Shown here: positions 1 to 8,290 of the stretch, in pieces
Position numbering within the stretch: position 1 is the stretch's first letter
Layout: each line of letters starts with the position of its first letter
Source of the DNA: Myxococcus fulvus
Lineage (GTDB): Bacteria; Myxococcota; Myxococcia; Myxococcales; Myxococcaceae
Assembly: GCF_900111765.1 (NCBI RefSeq)
Contig: NZ_FOIB01000009.1
Coordinates: forward strand, 1-64,000
Length of the DNA: 64,000 bases
Direction of reading: 5' to 3'
Position numbers and translations under genes: made by a program
The notes under the pieces: model-generated
What the model was told of the DNA's origin: nothing
The model's database searches: none
What the model saw: the letters and a program-made list of their open reading frames with translations, nothing else

Positions 1-85
1 TCAGCGACGTCTTGCCGTGGTCCACGTGTCCGATCGTGCCGATGTTCACGTGGGGCTTGTTACGCTCGAACTTCTCCTTGGCCAT
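1..85 (-). CDS. tuf: Elongation factor Tu, N-terminal fragment
   Basis: This is the 5' end of a gene running off the left edge. The 28 visible residues begin [20 protein letters not shown] and continue into VDHGKTSL, the P-loop (G1) of EF-Tu. EF-Tu is the GTPase that delivers aminoacyl-tRNA to the ribosome. A Shine-Dalgarno-like AGAGGAG lies just before the ATG. The gene sits 17 bp downstream of a tRNA-Thr gene, so it is probably co-transcribed with the four upstream tRNAs, as tufB is in E. coli. Identity is certain; the rest of the protein cannot be seen. Confidence 0.97.
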
Positions 86-102
86 GACACTCCTCTAAAA
101 AA

Positions 103-178
103 TGGAGCCCTGAACCAGGATTGAACTGGTGACCTCATCCTTACCAAGGATGCGCTCTGCCAACTGAGCTATCAGGGC
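103..178 (-). tRNA. tRNA-Thr (anticodon GGT)
   Basis: Read on the minus strand this folds as a cloverleaf. The acceptor stem GCCCTGA pairs with TCAGGGC, the discriminator is T, and CCA is encoded. The anticodon loop TTGGTAA gives anticodon GGT (Thr). It is the last tRNA of the four-tRNA cluster and lies directly ahead of tuf. Confidence 0.96.
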
Positions 179-204
179 TTGGCGATGCTATGGACTACAA
201 CGTT

Positions 205-280
<76 letters not shown>

Positions 281-289
281 AATGCCGAG

Positions 290-373
290 TGGAGGGAGAT
301 GGATTCGAACCATCGAAGGCGTAGAGCCGGCAGATTTACAGTCTGCTCCCTTTGGCCGCTTGGGTATCCCTCC
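290..373 (-). tRNA. tRNA-Tyr (anticodon GTA)
   Basis: Minus-strand tRNA of 84 nt with the long variable arm expected of a class II bacterial tRNA-Tyr. The acceptor stem GGAGGGA pairs with TCCCTCC and the discriminator is A. The loop CTGTAAA gives anticodon GTA (Tyr). CCA is not encoded, unlike in the Gly and Thr(GGT) neighbours, so it must be added enzymatically. Confidence 0.96.
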
Positions 374-448
374 AGAATTTTGAACCACCGACTTCAACTG
401 CCCCCGCACTGCTCGTCCCGGGCCCTCATCCGCGGCCCCGTCCTGCTT

Positions 449-521
449 GGCCGGCGGCGGGACTTGAACCCGCGACCTACTGATTACAAATCAGTTGCTC
501 TACCGACTGAGCTACACCGGC
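449..521 (-). tRNA. tRNA-Thr (anticodon TGT)
   Basis: Minus-strand tRNA and first in the cluster. The acceptor stem GCCGGTG pairs with CGCCGGC, including one T-G pair. The loop TTTGTAA gives anticodon TGT (Thr). CCA is not encoded and the apparent discriminator is C, so the exact 3' boundary is slightly uncertain. Confidence 0.93.
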
Positions 522-594
522 ACTCATCGGCTCCTGCCCTACCCTACCTGCACCGAAGCCGTCAACCACCCGACTCCGATGTGCGAGGCGCGCC

Positions 595-623
595 CTTTTA
601 GAAGTCCCCATCACCCAAGTCAA
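595..623 (-). promoter_or_regulatory. Probable sigma-70-type promoter of the tRNA-tuf operon
   Basis: On the minus strand a -35-like TTGACT (618-623) is followed after exactly 17 bp by a -10-like TAAAAG (595-600). These match the consensus at 5 of 6 and 4 of 6 positions. Transcription would start near 588, about 65 nt before the first tRNA. The site lies in the only gap between rlmB and the tRNAs, which fits a strong housekeeping promoter. It was found by eye only. Confidence 0.5.
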
Positions 624-649
624 GGAGATTGATCCCGGGTTCAGACCGA

Positions 650-1456
650 CTAACGGGAGGAGCTGCTCCCCCGTTGGCGGGCGACCTCGTATAGCAGAAT
701 GCCGGCGGAAACGGACGCATTGAGTGAACCGACCTGACCCGCCATGGGAATCCGCAGGCGGTGGTCGCAGTGCTTGAGCACACCCTCCCTCACTCCTCCC
801 CCCTCGGCGCCCACGACGAGGGCCAGGGGCCCGTCCAGTCGGGCGCTCCACATGGGCTCGGTCGCGTCCACGTCGGCCGCGGCCACCCAGAGCCCCGCCT
901 CCTTCAGCTCCTCCAGGGCGCGTGAGATGTTGACCACCCGGGCGATGAGGCAGTGCTCCACCGCCCCTGCGGACGCCTTGGCCACCGTCCCCGTCACCTG
1001 GACGGCCCGGTCCTTGGCGATGACCACCCCATGTGCCCCGAGCGCATGGGCTGACCGGATGATGGCCCCCAGGTTGTGCGGGTCCTGGATGCCATCGAGC
1101 ACCACCACGAGCGCGGGCCGCTTGCTGGCCTGGGCCGCGTCGAGCAGGTCCTCGAGCTCCGCGTACTTGAAGCCCCTGAGCTCCAGCACCACGCCCTGGT
1201 GCACGCCGCCGTCGGCCATCACCGCCAGCCGCTCGCGCGTCACCTTCTCGACACGCACGCCCGCGTCCCGGGCGCGGCTGAGCAGCTCTCCCGCGGCCTT
1301 GGCCGCGAGCTGTCCCTCCACGATGAACAACCGCTCGACCTCATCCGGCCGGGCCCGCAGGGCCTCAAGAACCGGATTCACCCCATAGACGTGGCGCGCG
1401 GAGGAATCTCCCCCCTCGCGCTCGCCTCGACCACCTCGGGAGGAACGCTCACGCAT
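650..1456 (-). CDS. rlmB: 23S rRNA (guanosine-2'-O-)-methyltransferase, RlmB/TrmH family
   Basis: A 268-residue SpoU/TrmH-family methyltransferase that uses S-adenosylmethionine to 2'-O-methylate a guanosine in 23S rRNA. After a basic, disordered N-terminus of about 20 residues comes the substrate-binding domain (HVYGVNPVLEALRARP). The SPOUT catalytic domain follows, with three diagnostic motifs: DGIQDPHNLGAIIRSAHALG (motif 1), ALVVGAEGGGVREGV (motif 2) and NASVSAGILLYE (motif 3), the last forming the trefoil knot. The start is ATG. It lies 5 bp downstream of the DsbD-alpha-like gene and is probably co-transcribed with it. Other SpoU methyltransferases are possible, but length and the N-terminal domain favour RlmB. 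Confidence 0.9.
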   Translation of the reverse strand: MRERSSRGGRGEREGGDSSARHVYGVNPVLEALRARPDEVERLFIVEGQLAAKAAGELLSRARDAGVRVEKVTRERLAVMADGGVHQGVVLELRGFKYAELEDLLDAAQASKRPALVVVLDGIQDPHNLGAIIRSAHALGAHGVVIAKDRAVQVTGTVAKASAGAVEHCLIARVVNISRALEELKEAGLWVAAADVDATEPMWSARLDGPLALVVGAEGGGVREGVLKHCDHRLRIPMAGQVGSLNASVSAGILLYEVARQRGSSSSR

Positions 1457-1461
1457 GGGAA

Positions 1462-1911
1462 CTAGAGGACCTCGACGGGGACGGAGAGCGTCTTCTGCTG
1501 GCGCGCGCAGATCTTCTCCGTGCAGATGAAGAAGACGAGCTTGGCGTCCACCGAGCCCTTGCCCGCGGCGGCCGCGGTGAAGGGGACCTCGAAGCGGGGG
1601 TCGGCGAACTCCTGACCCGCGGCCTTCTTGGAGACCGAGTCCTCGCGGCCCAGCTTCTCCTTGGCCACGGTGAGCTGGGTGCCCTTCACGTCCAGCTTCA
1701 GCGGAGCCTCCTCGGAGACGTGCGCGCCGGACTTCGTCTTCACCGAGACCACGAACACGCCCTTCTCTCCCGCCTTCACCTGGGATGAGGAGCCGTCCGT
1801 GGACACGTCGTAGAGGCTGGCGGGGTCCACCTCGTCCGCGGAGGCCGGAGCCGCCCAGACGCAGGCCACCAGCAGGGCGGCGACGGAGGTGACGCTTCGG
1901 ATGTGCGACAT
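1462..1911 (-). CDS. Secreted DsbD-alpha-like protein with CxxxxC motif
   Basis: A 149-residue protein with a signal peptide: hydrophobic stretch at residues 9-22, cleavage probably after PASA. The mature part is all-beta in character and ends with a pair of cysteines, FFICTEKICARQ, followed by TLSVPVEV. That arrangement resembles the N-terminal immunoglobulin-like domain of the thiol:disulfide interchange protein DsbD, where two cysteines shuttle electrons in the periplasm. The membrane and thioredoxin domains of DsbD are absent, so this would be a stand-alone domain or a relative with another role. It sits between the RimK-like gene and rlmB. The function is inferred from the cysteine motif only. 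Confidence 0.6.
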   Translation of the reverse strand: MSHIRSVTSVAALLVACVWAAPASADEVDPASLYDVSTDGSSSQVKAGEKGVFVVSVKTKSGAHVSEEAPLKLDVKGTQLTVAKEKLGREDSVSKKAAGQEFADPRFEVPFTAAAAGKGSVDAKLVFFICTEKICARQQKTLSVPVEVL

Positions 1912-1974
1912 GGCTGGGTCTCCTGGATGCGGGGGTTGCGTATCACGCCTCGACGTGGGGTGCCGGGATTCTCT

Positions 1975-2970
1975 TCACGCGCCCTCCGAGCCGCTCCGCG
2001 GCGTACGGCTCGCGCGCTTCTTTCGCGGCGCCGGGACGACGGCACTCGCGAGCGGACGCGGTGGGAGCAGGTCCGGCATCGACACAGGCTCCGCGCCCGC
2101 GACCAGTTCCTCGGCCCGGATGATGATGGGGGTGGCCAGGTCCATGCCCGTCACCGCCTCCATCTCCGGCAGCGCGGGAGAGCTGTTCACCTCGAAGACC
2201 TTGGACTGGCCCTGCACGTCCAGGAGGTCCACGGCCGCGACCTCCAAGCCCACCAGCCGGGTGGCCTTCTCCGCCGTGGCCCGCTGCCCCGGGGACAGCT
2301 CCATCTCCTCCAGGCGCGCGCCCTTGATGAGCGTGTGCGCGAGCCGGCCTGGACGAGGACGCCTGCGGACGGCAGCGATCGCCTTGCCGCCCACCACCAG
2401 CACGCGCACGTCCTGGCTGGTGCTCTTCACGTACTCCTGCATCACCAGGTTGTGCCCCAGGCCGAGCACCGCCTCGAGCGCGGCCTCCAGGGACTGGAGG
2501 CTCTCGCACACCATCACCCCGTGCTTCTCCTGCCCCTGCAGCAGCTTCACGAGGACGGGGACACCGCCCACCAGGCCCACCATCTCCTTGAGCTGGGCGG
2601 CGTCGCGCGCCATCACCGTGGCCGGGATGTCGATGCCGTGCGCGGACAACAGCTGCAGCGAGCGCATCTTGCTGCGCGACTGGGCGATGGCCTGCGCGTG
2701 GTTCACCAGCGGCACGCCGTGCAGTGCGAACTGGTTCACCACCGCCAGGCCATAGGTGTTGATGGACTGGGCGATGCGCGGCAGCACCACGTCCGTGGGC
2801 GCCAGCTTCTTGCGGTCGTAGTAGAGGGTGGCGCTCCCCCCTCCATCCAGATGCATCTGCACCCGGAGAGGGTTGAGAACGCGGAGCTGATGCCCCCTCG
2901 CGCGCCCCGCCTCGACAAGACGTCGGGTGGACGGAATGGAAGCGGAGCGCGAGAGAAGGGTGACTTTCAT
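1975..2970 (-). CDS. RimK-family ATP-grasp ligase
   Basis: A 331-residue ATP-grasp enzyme of the RimK type, which joins a carboxylate to an amine (RimK itself adds glutamates to the C-terminus of ribosomal protein S6). The N-terminal pre-ATP-grasp domain begins MKVTLLSRS. The ATP-grasp fold shows VPVLVKLLQGQEKHGVMV, YVKSTSQDVRVLVVGGKAIA and the metal-binding FEVNSSPALPEME. I chose the ATG at 2970; an upstream TTG at 2985 is in frame but less likely. The C-terminus carries a proline-rich and then basic tail (RKKRASRTPRSGSEGA) that typical RimK lacks. The substrate cannot be told from sequence; S6 glutamylation, peptide ligation or cofactor modification are all possible. Confidence 0.8.
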   Translation of the reverse strand: MKVTLLSRSASIPSTRRLVEAGRARGHQLRVLNPLRVQMHLDGGGSATLYYDRKKLAPTDVVLPRIAQSINTYGLAVVNQFALHGVPLVNHAQAIAQSRSKMRSLQLLSAHGIDIPATVMARDAAQLKEMVGLVGGVPVLVKLLQGQEKHGVMVCESLQSLEAALEAVLGLGHNLVMQEYVKSTSQDVRVLVVGGKAIAAVRRRPRPGRLAHTLIKGARLEEMELSPGQRATAEKATRLVGLEVAAVDLLDVQGQSKVFEVNSSPALPEMEAVTGMDLATPIIIRAEELVAGAEPVSMPDLLPPRPLASAVVPAPRKKRASRTPRSGSEGA

Positions 2971-3054
2971 GGGCAGGGGCGGCAACCGGACCGGAGGCGG
3001 ACGGGACCTATAATCCCCACCACCCCCGGGGTAAAGCCGCCCCCGGCCGCCTGC

Positions 3055-4338
3055 TCAGCGCTGACGGATGGCGCGGATCTCGATCTTGATGGGATCTTCC
3101 GGGCGCGAGTTCTTGATGCGGTCGCACGTGGCGCCGTTGAAGAGCACGCCATTGTCCGTGAGGCTCCACGTCCCGTCCCCCGGCTGGAGCCGCTCGTCCT
3201 CGACGTAGACGACGATGAGCTTGGGGTTGGACGGCAGCTGCGGTCCCTTCAGGGGAATCAGGCAGGGCTCGGGATTGACGACCTCCTTGCTGATGCGCTC
3301 CAGGGCGTCCGCGAGCTCCTCCTGGTTGCCGGCCTGGTAGAAGGTCCGGCTGCACAGGCCCGTGGCCGCGATGCAGGTGTCGTTGCGACCACACGCATTG
3401 GGGTCATCCGCGCAGGAGCGGGCGAAGCCACCGGCCGCCGCCATGGCCTGCAGCACCGCGGGGCCGTCACCCGAGGCCGTCTCGGCGCCGAAGCCGATGA
3501 CGATGGTCGTCACGCCCGAGTCCTTCAGCGCCTGAACCGCCTTGACGGACTCGTTCGTGTCCAGGCAACCGCGCCGCTCGAACGGCACACCCGCCGTTCC
3601 ACAGCCGTTGTTGGCGATGGTGCACTTGCACTGCAGGGGATTCTCGGCGCCGGAGAACTCGTTGGCCTCGTTGCAGTTGGGCAGACCGTCCGTCAGGAGG
3701 ATGACGAAGTTCTTGCGGTCCGGGTCCTTCAGCCCATCCAGGCTCCCGACGAACGTCAAGCTGCCACTCGTGGGCGTACCACCCACCGGCTGCCCCGTCC
3801 CCTTGTTGGGGATCGCCTGGATGAGGGTGTTGATGGAGTTGGCGTGCTCGAGCAGGGACGCGTCGTCCTCGACGACCGGAAGGCCCTTGCGCACCGAGCT
3901 CACCGTCGGCTTGGTGCAGGCCGCCACACCCGAGCCCGTCGAGGCCTCGGGGTAGGTCGTCAGCGCGAAGCGCACATACGGGCCACTGTTCGTGAGGAAC
4001 TGGGGCACGGCGCCCTGCAACTCGGTCCAGCGCGTGGGGCACGTGGTCGTCGGGCACCCGTTCTCGTAGCCGCACAGCACCGTCGCGCCCTGGCTGTCAC
4101 GCACCATGCACGTCGGCTCGTCCGGACGAACCGGCAACGTCATCGAGCCGGAGATGTCCACCAACAGCATGATGTTGGGCTTGCTCGACAGGGCCGTGAT
4201 GGTCTCCTCGACCGTCGTCTGCGCGATGGCGAGCGGCTCCACCGGCTCGAAGTCGTAGGACTGACAGCCCGTGACGACGCCTGCGAGGGCGCCCAGAGCA
4301 AGGGCGCTCAGGCTCAGGAGGTTCAACTTGGCGCGCAT
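3055..4338 (-). CDS. cglB: vWA-domain surface lipoprotein, CglB-like gliding motility adhesin
   Basis: A 427-residue lipoprotein. The signal peptide ends in the lipobox VVTGC (lipidated Cys25). A von Willebrand A domain begins near residue 55, with an intact MIDAS metal site D61-x-S63-x-S65 (LLVDISGSM). It is rich in cysteines in pairs and clusters (for example near CPTTTC and CKCTIANNGC), suggesting many disulfides. Size, lipobox, early vWA domain and cysteine content match CglB of Myxococcus xanthus, an outer-membrane adhesin that couples the A-motility Agl-Glt machinery to the substratum at focal adhesions. From memory, cglB also lies close to the tRNA-tuf operon in M. xanthus. The gene appears monocistronic. 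Another vWA lipoprotein cannot be fully excluded. Confidence 0.78.
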   Translation of the reverse strand: MRAKLNLLSLSALALGALAGVVTGCQSYDFEPVEPLAIAQTTVEETITALSSKPNIMLLVDISGSMTLPVRPDEPTCMVRDSQGATVLCGYENGCPTTTCPTRWTELQGAVPQFLTNSGPYVRFALTTYPEASTGSGVAACTKPTVSSVRKGLPVVEDDASLLEHANSINTLIQAIPNKGTGQPVGGTPTSGSLTFVGSLDGLKDPDRKNFVILLTDGLPNCNEANEFSGAENPLQCKCTIANNGCGTAGVPFERRGCLDTNESVKAVQALKDSGVTTIVIGFGAETASGDGPAVLQAMAAAGGFARSCADDPNACGRNDTCIAATGLCSRTFYQAGNQEELADALERISKEVVNPEPCLIPLKGPQLPSNPKLIVVYVEDERLQPGDGTWSLTDNGVLFNGATCDRIKNSRPEDPIKIEIRAIRQR

Positions 4339-4589
4339 AGGTGATGAATTCCTTCTGCTTCTATGGGGGGACGCGGAGCTCCGCGCGGCCGGGCTCTTCA
4401 GGGGGACGGCTTGGACGCAAGAGTAACGCGTGACTCCCCCTGGAGGCTACAGCCTCAAGAGGAGGGGTTTGAAGGTTCGGATGAGACTGCGAGGTTACAG
4501 CAGGAGCCGACGCGTCTCGTCGCCAGGCACACACCCGGAGCGGAGCAGACGACATTGTCGCCTGCCTGGCGCGCCTCGGGGTGGAGTGG

Positions 4590-4982
4590 CTAGAGCGTCA
4601 GCGTGCGGGCGCCCTGCGTGAGGCGCCAGAGGGAGGCGAGCCCCATCACCTCGTCCAGGGCACCACCGAGCGCCTCCGGCGGGTAGCCACACAGGCGCAC
4701 CGTGGTGTCGCAGGCGATCAGCTTCGCGCCCAGCGCCCTCGCCTCCTCCAGCATCTTCGCCGGGGACAGGACGCCCAGCCGCTCGCCTCGCGCGTGCTCC
4801 TCCCGCTCACGCTCGCCGTCGGGGTGACCGAAGGTTCCGTCCACCCAGGCCCGGAGGGCATCGAACGCGAGGACGAAGTAGACCTCGTCCCCCATGGCCA
4901 CCGCGGTGATGCCCATGGAGGCGGCCTGGAACGCCGGCTCATACGTGGCGTGCTGAAGAAAGAAGAAGACCCGTCCAGCCAT
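4590..4982 (-). CDS. DsrE/DsrF-like family protein
   Basis: A 130-residue small cytoplasmic protein with the alpha/beta DsrE fold. It has an N-terminal strand-loop (RVFFFLQHATYEPAFQAASMG), a central VYFVLAFDAL strand, and a C-terminal KLIACDTTVRLCGYPPEAL in which two cysteines sit where DsrE/DsrF-like proteins carry conserved cysteines. DsrE-family proteins take part in sulfur transfer or act as peroxiredoxin-like accessory factors, but no partner genes (tus or dsr clusters) are nearby. It is divergent from the HEAT-repeat gene, with 84 bp between them. Family assignment is fairly sure; the role is unknown. Confidence 0.7.
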   Translation of the reverse strand: MAGRVFFFLQHATYEPAFQAASMGITAVAMGDEVYFVLAFDALRAWVDGTFGHPDGEREREEHARGERLGVLSPAKMLEEARALGAKLIACDTTVRLCGYPPEALGGALDEVMGLASLWRLTQGARTLTL

Positions 4983-5066
4983 CGACGAAGCACCTTACCG
5001 GGGTTCGAGTCCTGGCGGGCAAAAGGCGTATAACCCCGGACGTCCCCTCCCCCGCCAAGGCGCCCC

Positions 5067-5705
5067 ATGTCGACTCCGACCTCGCCGCCACCTTCCGCCT
5101 TCGTTACTCGCGCCTCGCGGGGACGACGATGGCGCGCCCTCGTGCTCGGTACCGGACTGCTGGCCACCTCCGCTGGCTCCGCGCTGGCCTACTCCCGAGG
5201 CGCTGGCGAGCCTCCTCCCACGGCCACGCCTCCTCGCGACCTGCGCGCGCAGGTGGAGTCACTGCTCGATGCGTCCCAGGGAACACCGCGCGACGAGCAG
5301 CTCCGACGGCTCGGTCCCCAGGCCGTGCCTGTCCTCAGCTCGCTGGTGATGGATGGCTCCGCGCCCTCGACGCGGCGGGCCCGGGCCGTGGCCTCGCTCG
5401 CGCTGGTGGACCCGACGCAGAGCGCGCACTCCATCCAGGAGGTCCTGGAGGATGCACGCGCTCCGGCGGACGTTCGCGCGAGCGCCGCGGGCGCCCTGGC
5501 GCGCTGTCTGGGGATCGACGCCATTCCTCCTCTCTCCGCTCGCCTCACGGATCAGGAGGAGCCCGTGCGGGAGGCCGTCGCCCTGGCGCTCGGACGGCTC
5601 GGCGGGCAGCAGGTCCGACAGGCACTCGAGGAACGACTCCCCCTGGAGGAGCGTCCGCTCGTGCGCGAGGCGCTCCAACGCGGCCTCAGCCTCGCGGAGC
5701 CGTGA
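5067..5705 (+). CDS. Exported HEAT-repeat protein
   Basis: A 212-residue protein. A basic N-terminus is followed by a hydrophobic segment (residues about 25-42, ALVLGTGLLATSAGSALAY) that is a signal peptide or membrane anchor. The rest is helical and contains about four HEAT-like repeats, clearest in ADVRASAAGALARCLG and EPVREAVALALGRLGG. HEAT arrays are protein-binding scaffolds; no catalytic residues are visible. It may be co-transcribed with the HAD phosphatase that starts 43 bp downstream. No specific function can be named. Confidence 0.75.
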   Translation: MSTPTSPPPSAFVTRASRGRRWRALVLGTGLLATSAGSALAYSRGAGEPPPTATPPRDLRAQVESLLDASQGTPRDEQLRRLGPQAVPVLSSLVMDGSAPSTRRARAVASLALVDPTQSAHSIQEVLEDARAPADVRASAAGALARCLGIDAIPPLSARLTDQEEPVREAVALALGRLGGQQVRQALEERLPLEERPLVREALQRGLSLAEP

Positions 5706-5748
5706 CTCGGCACTCGCCTCGGCCCGAGCCTTCCGTTAGATGGGGTCC

Positions 5749-6444
5749 ATGCGTCCCACGGTCCTCCTGTTCGATATCGATGGCACCCTCATCACCACTG
5801 GCGGCGCGGGCCGCCGCGCCATGGACCGTGCCTTCGAGCAGCTCCACGGCCGCCGCGATGCGTGCGACTCGTTCCACATGTCCGGCATGACGGACCGGGG
5901 CATCGTGCGGAAGGCCCTGCGCGTCATCGGCGTCGAGGACACCGAAGCGGCCATCGACGCGGGCATCGCCGCCTACCTCACGCACCTGGAGGACGAGGTG
6001 CGGAAGGTCGATGCGCAGCGCTACCTCGTCTATCCCGGCATGAAGGAGGCCGTACAGGCGGCGCGTGGCCTCGAGGGCTTCGCGGTGGGCCTGGGGACCG
6101 GCAACGTGCGCGCGGGCGCTCGCGTGAAGCTGGAGCGCGTCGGCATCCATGACCAGTTCGCCTTCGGTGGCTTCGGCTGCGACCACGAGGACCGCGTGGA
6201 GCTCATCCGCAGGGGCGCGGAGGCGGGCGCGGCCCTGCTCGGTGTGCCTCGCGAGGAGTGCCGGGTGGTCATCATCGGCGACACGCCCAAGGACGTCGAC
6301 GCGGCCCTGGGCATCGGCGCCGAGTGCATCGGCGTGGGGACCGGGACCTTCACCGCCGAGGCCCTGTTGACGGCCGGCGCCCACGCGGCCTTCGCCGACT
6401 TCTCGCACCGCGACGCCCTTCCGACCCTGCTCGGCCGTAGCTGA
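5749..6444 (+). CDS. HAD-superfamily hydrolase, phosphoglycolate-phosphatase-like
   Basis: A 231-residue haloacid-dehalogenase-type phosphatase. Motif I is LLFDIDGTL, with nucleophile and acid/base aspartates at the two D positions. A helical cap follows (residues about 15-85). Motif II is the Thr of VGLGTGN, and motif III/IV is VVIIGDTPKDVDAA with the metal-binding aspartates. This is a type C1 cap HAD, most like Gph and beta-phosphoglucomutase relatives. I chose the ATG at 5749, just before RPTVLLFDIDGT; an in-frame ATG at 5740 adds three residues. The substrate is not predictable; a small phosphorylated metabolite is likely. Confidence 0.85.
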   Translation: MRPTVLLFDIDGTLITTGGAGRRAMDRAFEQLHGRRDACDSFHMSGMTDRGIVRKALRVIGVEDTEAAIDAGIAAYLTHLEDEVRKVDAQRYLVYPGMKEAVQAARGLEGFAVGLGTGNVRAGARVKLERVGIHDQFAFGGFGCDHEDRVELIRRGAEAGAALLGVPREECRVVIIGDTPKDVDAALGIGAECIGVGTGTFTAEALLTAGAHAAFADFSHRDALPTLLGRS

Positions 6445-6515
6445 GGCCCTCGCCCGCGCTCGGAGCCGAGCCCGGGCTGTGGTATCTCCCGCCGCCTCTC
6501 CGAGGAGCCCGTCGC

Positions 6516-8183
6516 ATGTCATCCACGCTCGAGTCCTATGAGCTCATCCGCTTCGCCGAGGCCTTCGAGGCTCGGCTCGCCACCGCGGGAGAGATGCTCG
6601 CCGGCCGCCCCGGCCTCGACGCCGAGAAGAGCTGGCTGGCCACCGCCCTGGAGCTGGTGCGCACCACCCGCGCTCCCGCCGCCGGGGTCGTCGACCGGGT
6701 GAAGGACCTGCCCGAGCTGGACGAGGCCCGCGAGGAGTTCGCCTTCCACCAACAGGGCCTGTGGGTCGATGCGCTGGAGAAGCTGCACGCGGGCATCACC
6801 TTCACCGCGAGCAGCCGCGCCCCTGTCATCGAGGCGCTCTTCCCCCACCTCAAGTTCGCCCAGCTGCGCCGCGCGCCCCGGGACACCATCTTCGAGTACG
6901 CGACCTCCTACGACCGTCGCACCCGCAGCGCCTACGTCACGCGCATCTTCGCTCGCGACGACTTCGCGCTCGTCCGACCCGTGATGGAGCAGGTGGCCAC
7001 CGCACACGCCGCATGGCGCTCCAGTCATGAGCCCGCGCCGCTGTCGCCGGAACAGGAGGAGGTGCTGCGCGAGGAGCTGGTGAGCCTCGGCCGCAAGCTG
7101 GAAGTGGCGCTGCGACAGGCGCGTCTTCTCTCCGAGGCGGCGCTCGTTCCCGTGCCCAGCGTCCATGAAGCCGCGGCGCTCGGACTCAAGCCCAAGCGCC
7201 GCGCGGGACGCGGTCTTGCTCCGTCCGATGAGGGACTCGGCGCGCTCGACCTCGAGCCCGCGGATTCCATGGAGCCCACCGAGGCGGAGCTGGCCGAGGT
7301 CGCCGCGCTCGACTCTCCAAGCGAGGAGGGTGACGCGACCGCCTCCGCTCCGCTCGAAGCATCCGAGGTGGAGCCCCCCGCTCTCGATGAGCCCACCGAG
7401 GCGCGGGAGGGAGACTCCGCGGGCCTCGCCACTTCGAACGATGTGGACTCCGCCACTGTTGACGATGACGTGGCAGATGCAACCTCGAGTCCCGATGTGG
7501 ACTCCGCGGAACGCGTGAGCGGGCGCGACGCTGCGGCCGTCGATACAGCCCCTGCCTCGACAGGTGCGCGTGCAACGGCGGAGGAACCCCGCATGAAGGC
7601 GGGTCGCGGTCCCCGACGTGCTTCGGGTGCGACCGAAGCCGGCGCAGACTCCGCTCGCGCTGCGTCGACGACTGGTGCCCGTCGGGGTCCGGTTGATGCG
7701 GCGGCGGATGCTCTTCCTGCTGCTTCGACGCAGGACGCTCGGAATGGCGCGTCCCCCCCCTCGGGCTCCGATGCGGACGCGGCCGCTGCTTCGTCGGGTT
7801 CCGCGGAAGCGTCCTCACTCTCGCACGACGGAGCGACTTCATCCGAAGGGCCTCGCGGCTCGACGGGACGTGGACGGAAGCGTGAGGGTGGAACGAATCT
7901 GGCGACGAATGACGGCGCGGGTTCGGACGACGCAGGCACCTCGACTCCACGCGGCCGGCGAGGCACAGGCGCATCCCCTGGCGGCCCATCCGGCTCCGGA
8001 GAGGATACGAGTGGCGCTCCACGTGGCCGGAAGCGTGAGACGAGCGACGACACCGAGGCCCCCCAGGAGCACCGCACTCGCGGCGCCCGAGATACCGAAG
8101 GGGCTCGGGCGCAGGCGCCCTCCGTGCGGAAGAAGCGAAACGCGCCGTCGCCTTCCGGCGGGGCGGGCAGCGAGACACCGTGA
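6516..8183 (+). CDS. Hypothetical protein with long low-complexity C-terminal tail
   Basis: A 555-residue protein that I do not recognise. Residues 1 to about 225 look globular and mostly helical, with recognisable tryptophans and a run DTIFEYATSYDRRTRSAYVT. From about residue 235 to the end it is composed almost only of Ala, Ser, Asp, Glu, Gly, Arg and Thr. The tail is acidic at first (VDSATVDDDVADATSS) and then increasingly basic, ending in repeated RGRKRE / RGRRG / RKKRNAPS patches. Such a tail should be disordered and could bind nucleic acid or act in phase separation. A good ribosome-binding site (CGAGGAG) precedes the ATG. It lies immediately upstream of the repeat array and hrpB. Confidence 0.7.
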   Translation: MSSTLESYELIRFAEAFEARLATAGEMLAGRPGLDAEKSWLATALELVRTTRAPAAGVVDRVKDLPELDEAREEFAFHQQGLWVDALEKLHAGITFTASSRAPVIEALFPHLKFAQLRRAPRDTIFEYATSYDRRTRSAYVTRIFARDDFALVRPVMEQVATAHAAWRSSHEPAPLSPEQEEVLREELVSLGRKLEVALRQARLLSEAALVPVPSVHEAAALGLKPKRRAGRGLAPSDEGLGALDLEPADSMEPTEAELAEVAALDSPSEEGDATASAPLEASEVEPPALDEPTEAREGDSAGLATSNDVDSATVDDDVADATSSPDVDSAERVSGRDAAAVDTAPASTGARATAEEPRMKAGRGPRRASGATEAGADSARAASTTGARRGPVDAAADALPAASTQDARNGASPPSGSDADAAAASSGSAEASSLSHDGATSSEGPRGSTGRGRKREGGTNLATNDGAGSDDAGTSTPRGRRGTGASPGGPSGSGEDTSGAPRGRKRETSDDTEAPQEHRTRGARDTEGARAQAPSVRKKRNAPSPSGGAGSETP

Positions 8184-8203
8184 GAGAGCCTCCGCGCGCG
8201 CGT

Positions 8204-8290
8204 TGAGCGGAGACCCGACATGACGGATGCCGACCGCTCCTTCGACGCGCTCCTTCCAGAGGTCTTCTCCACATTGGCGGGGCCCGCTCA
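8204..8290 (+). repeat. Degenerate duplicate of the hrpB translation-initiation region
   Basis: From TTGAGCGGAGACCCGACATG onward this stretch closely parallels 8644-8730 at the true start of hrpB. It keeps the GGAGA-type ribosome-binding site, the ATG (8220) and about 20 codons: MTDADRSFDALLPEVFSTLA here against MADAALPIDPLLPEIVSTLR in hrpB. The resemblance stops after about 24 codons. It is best read as a partial tandem duplication of the hrpB 5' end that has since diverged. Confidence 0.8.

Noticed and set aside
1903..4344. 813-codon open frame on the plus strand
   Set aside because: Antisense to the RimK-like and CglB-like genes, which have strong motifs on the minus strand. Its protein is low-complexity and typical of a high-GC shadow frame.
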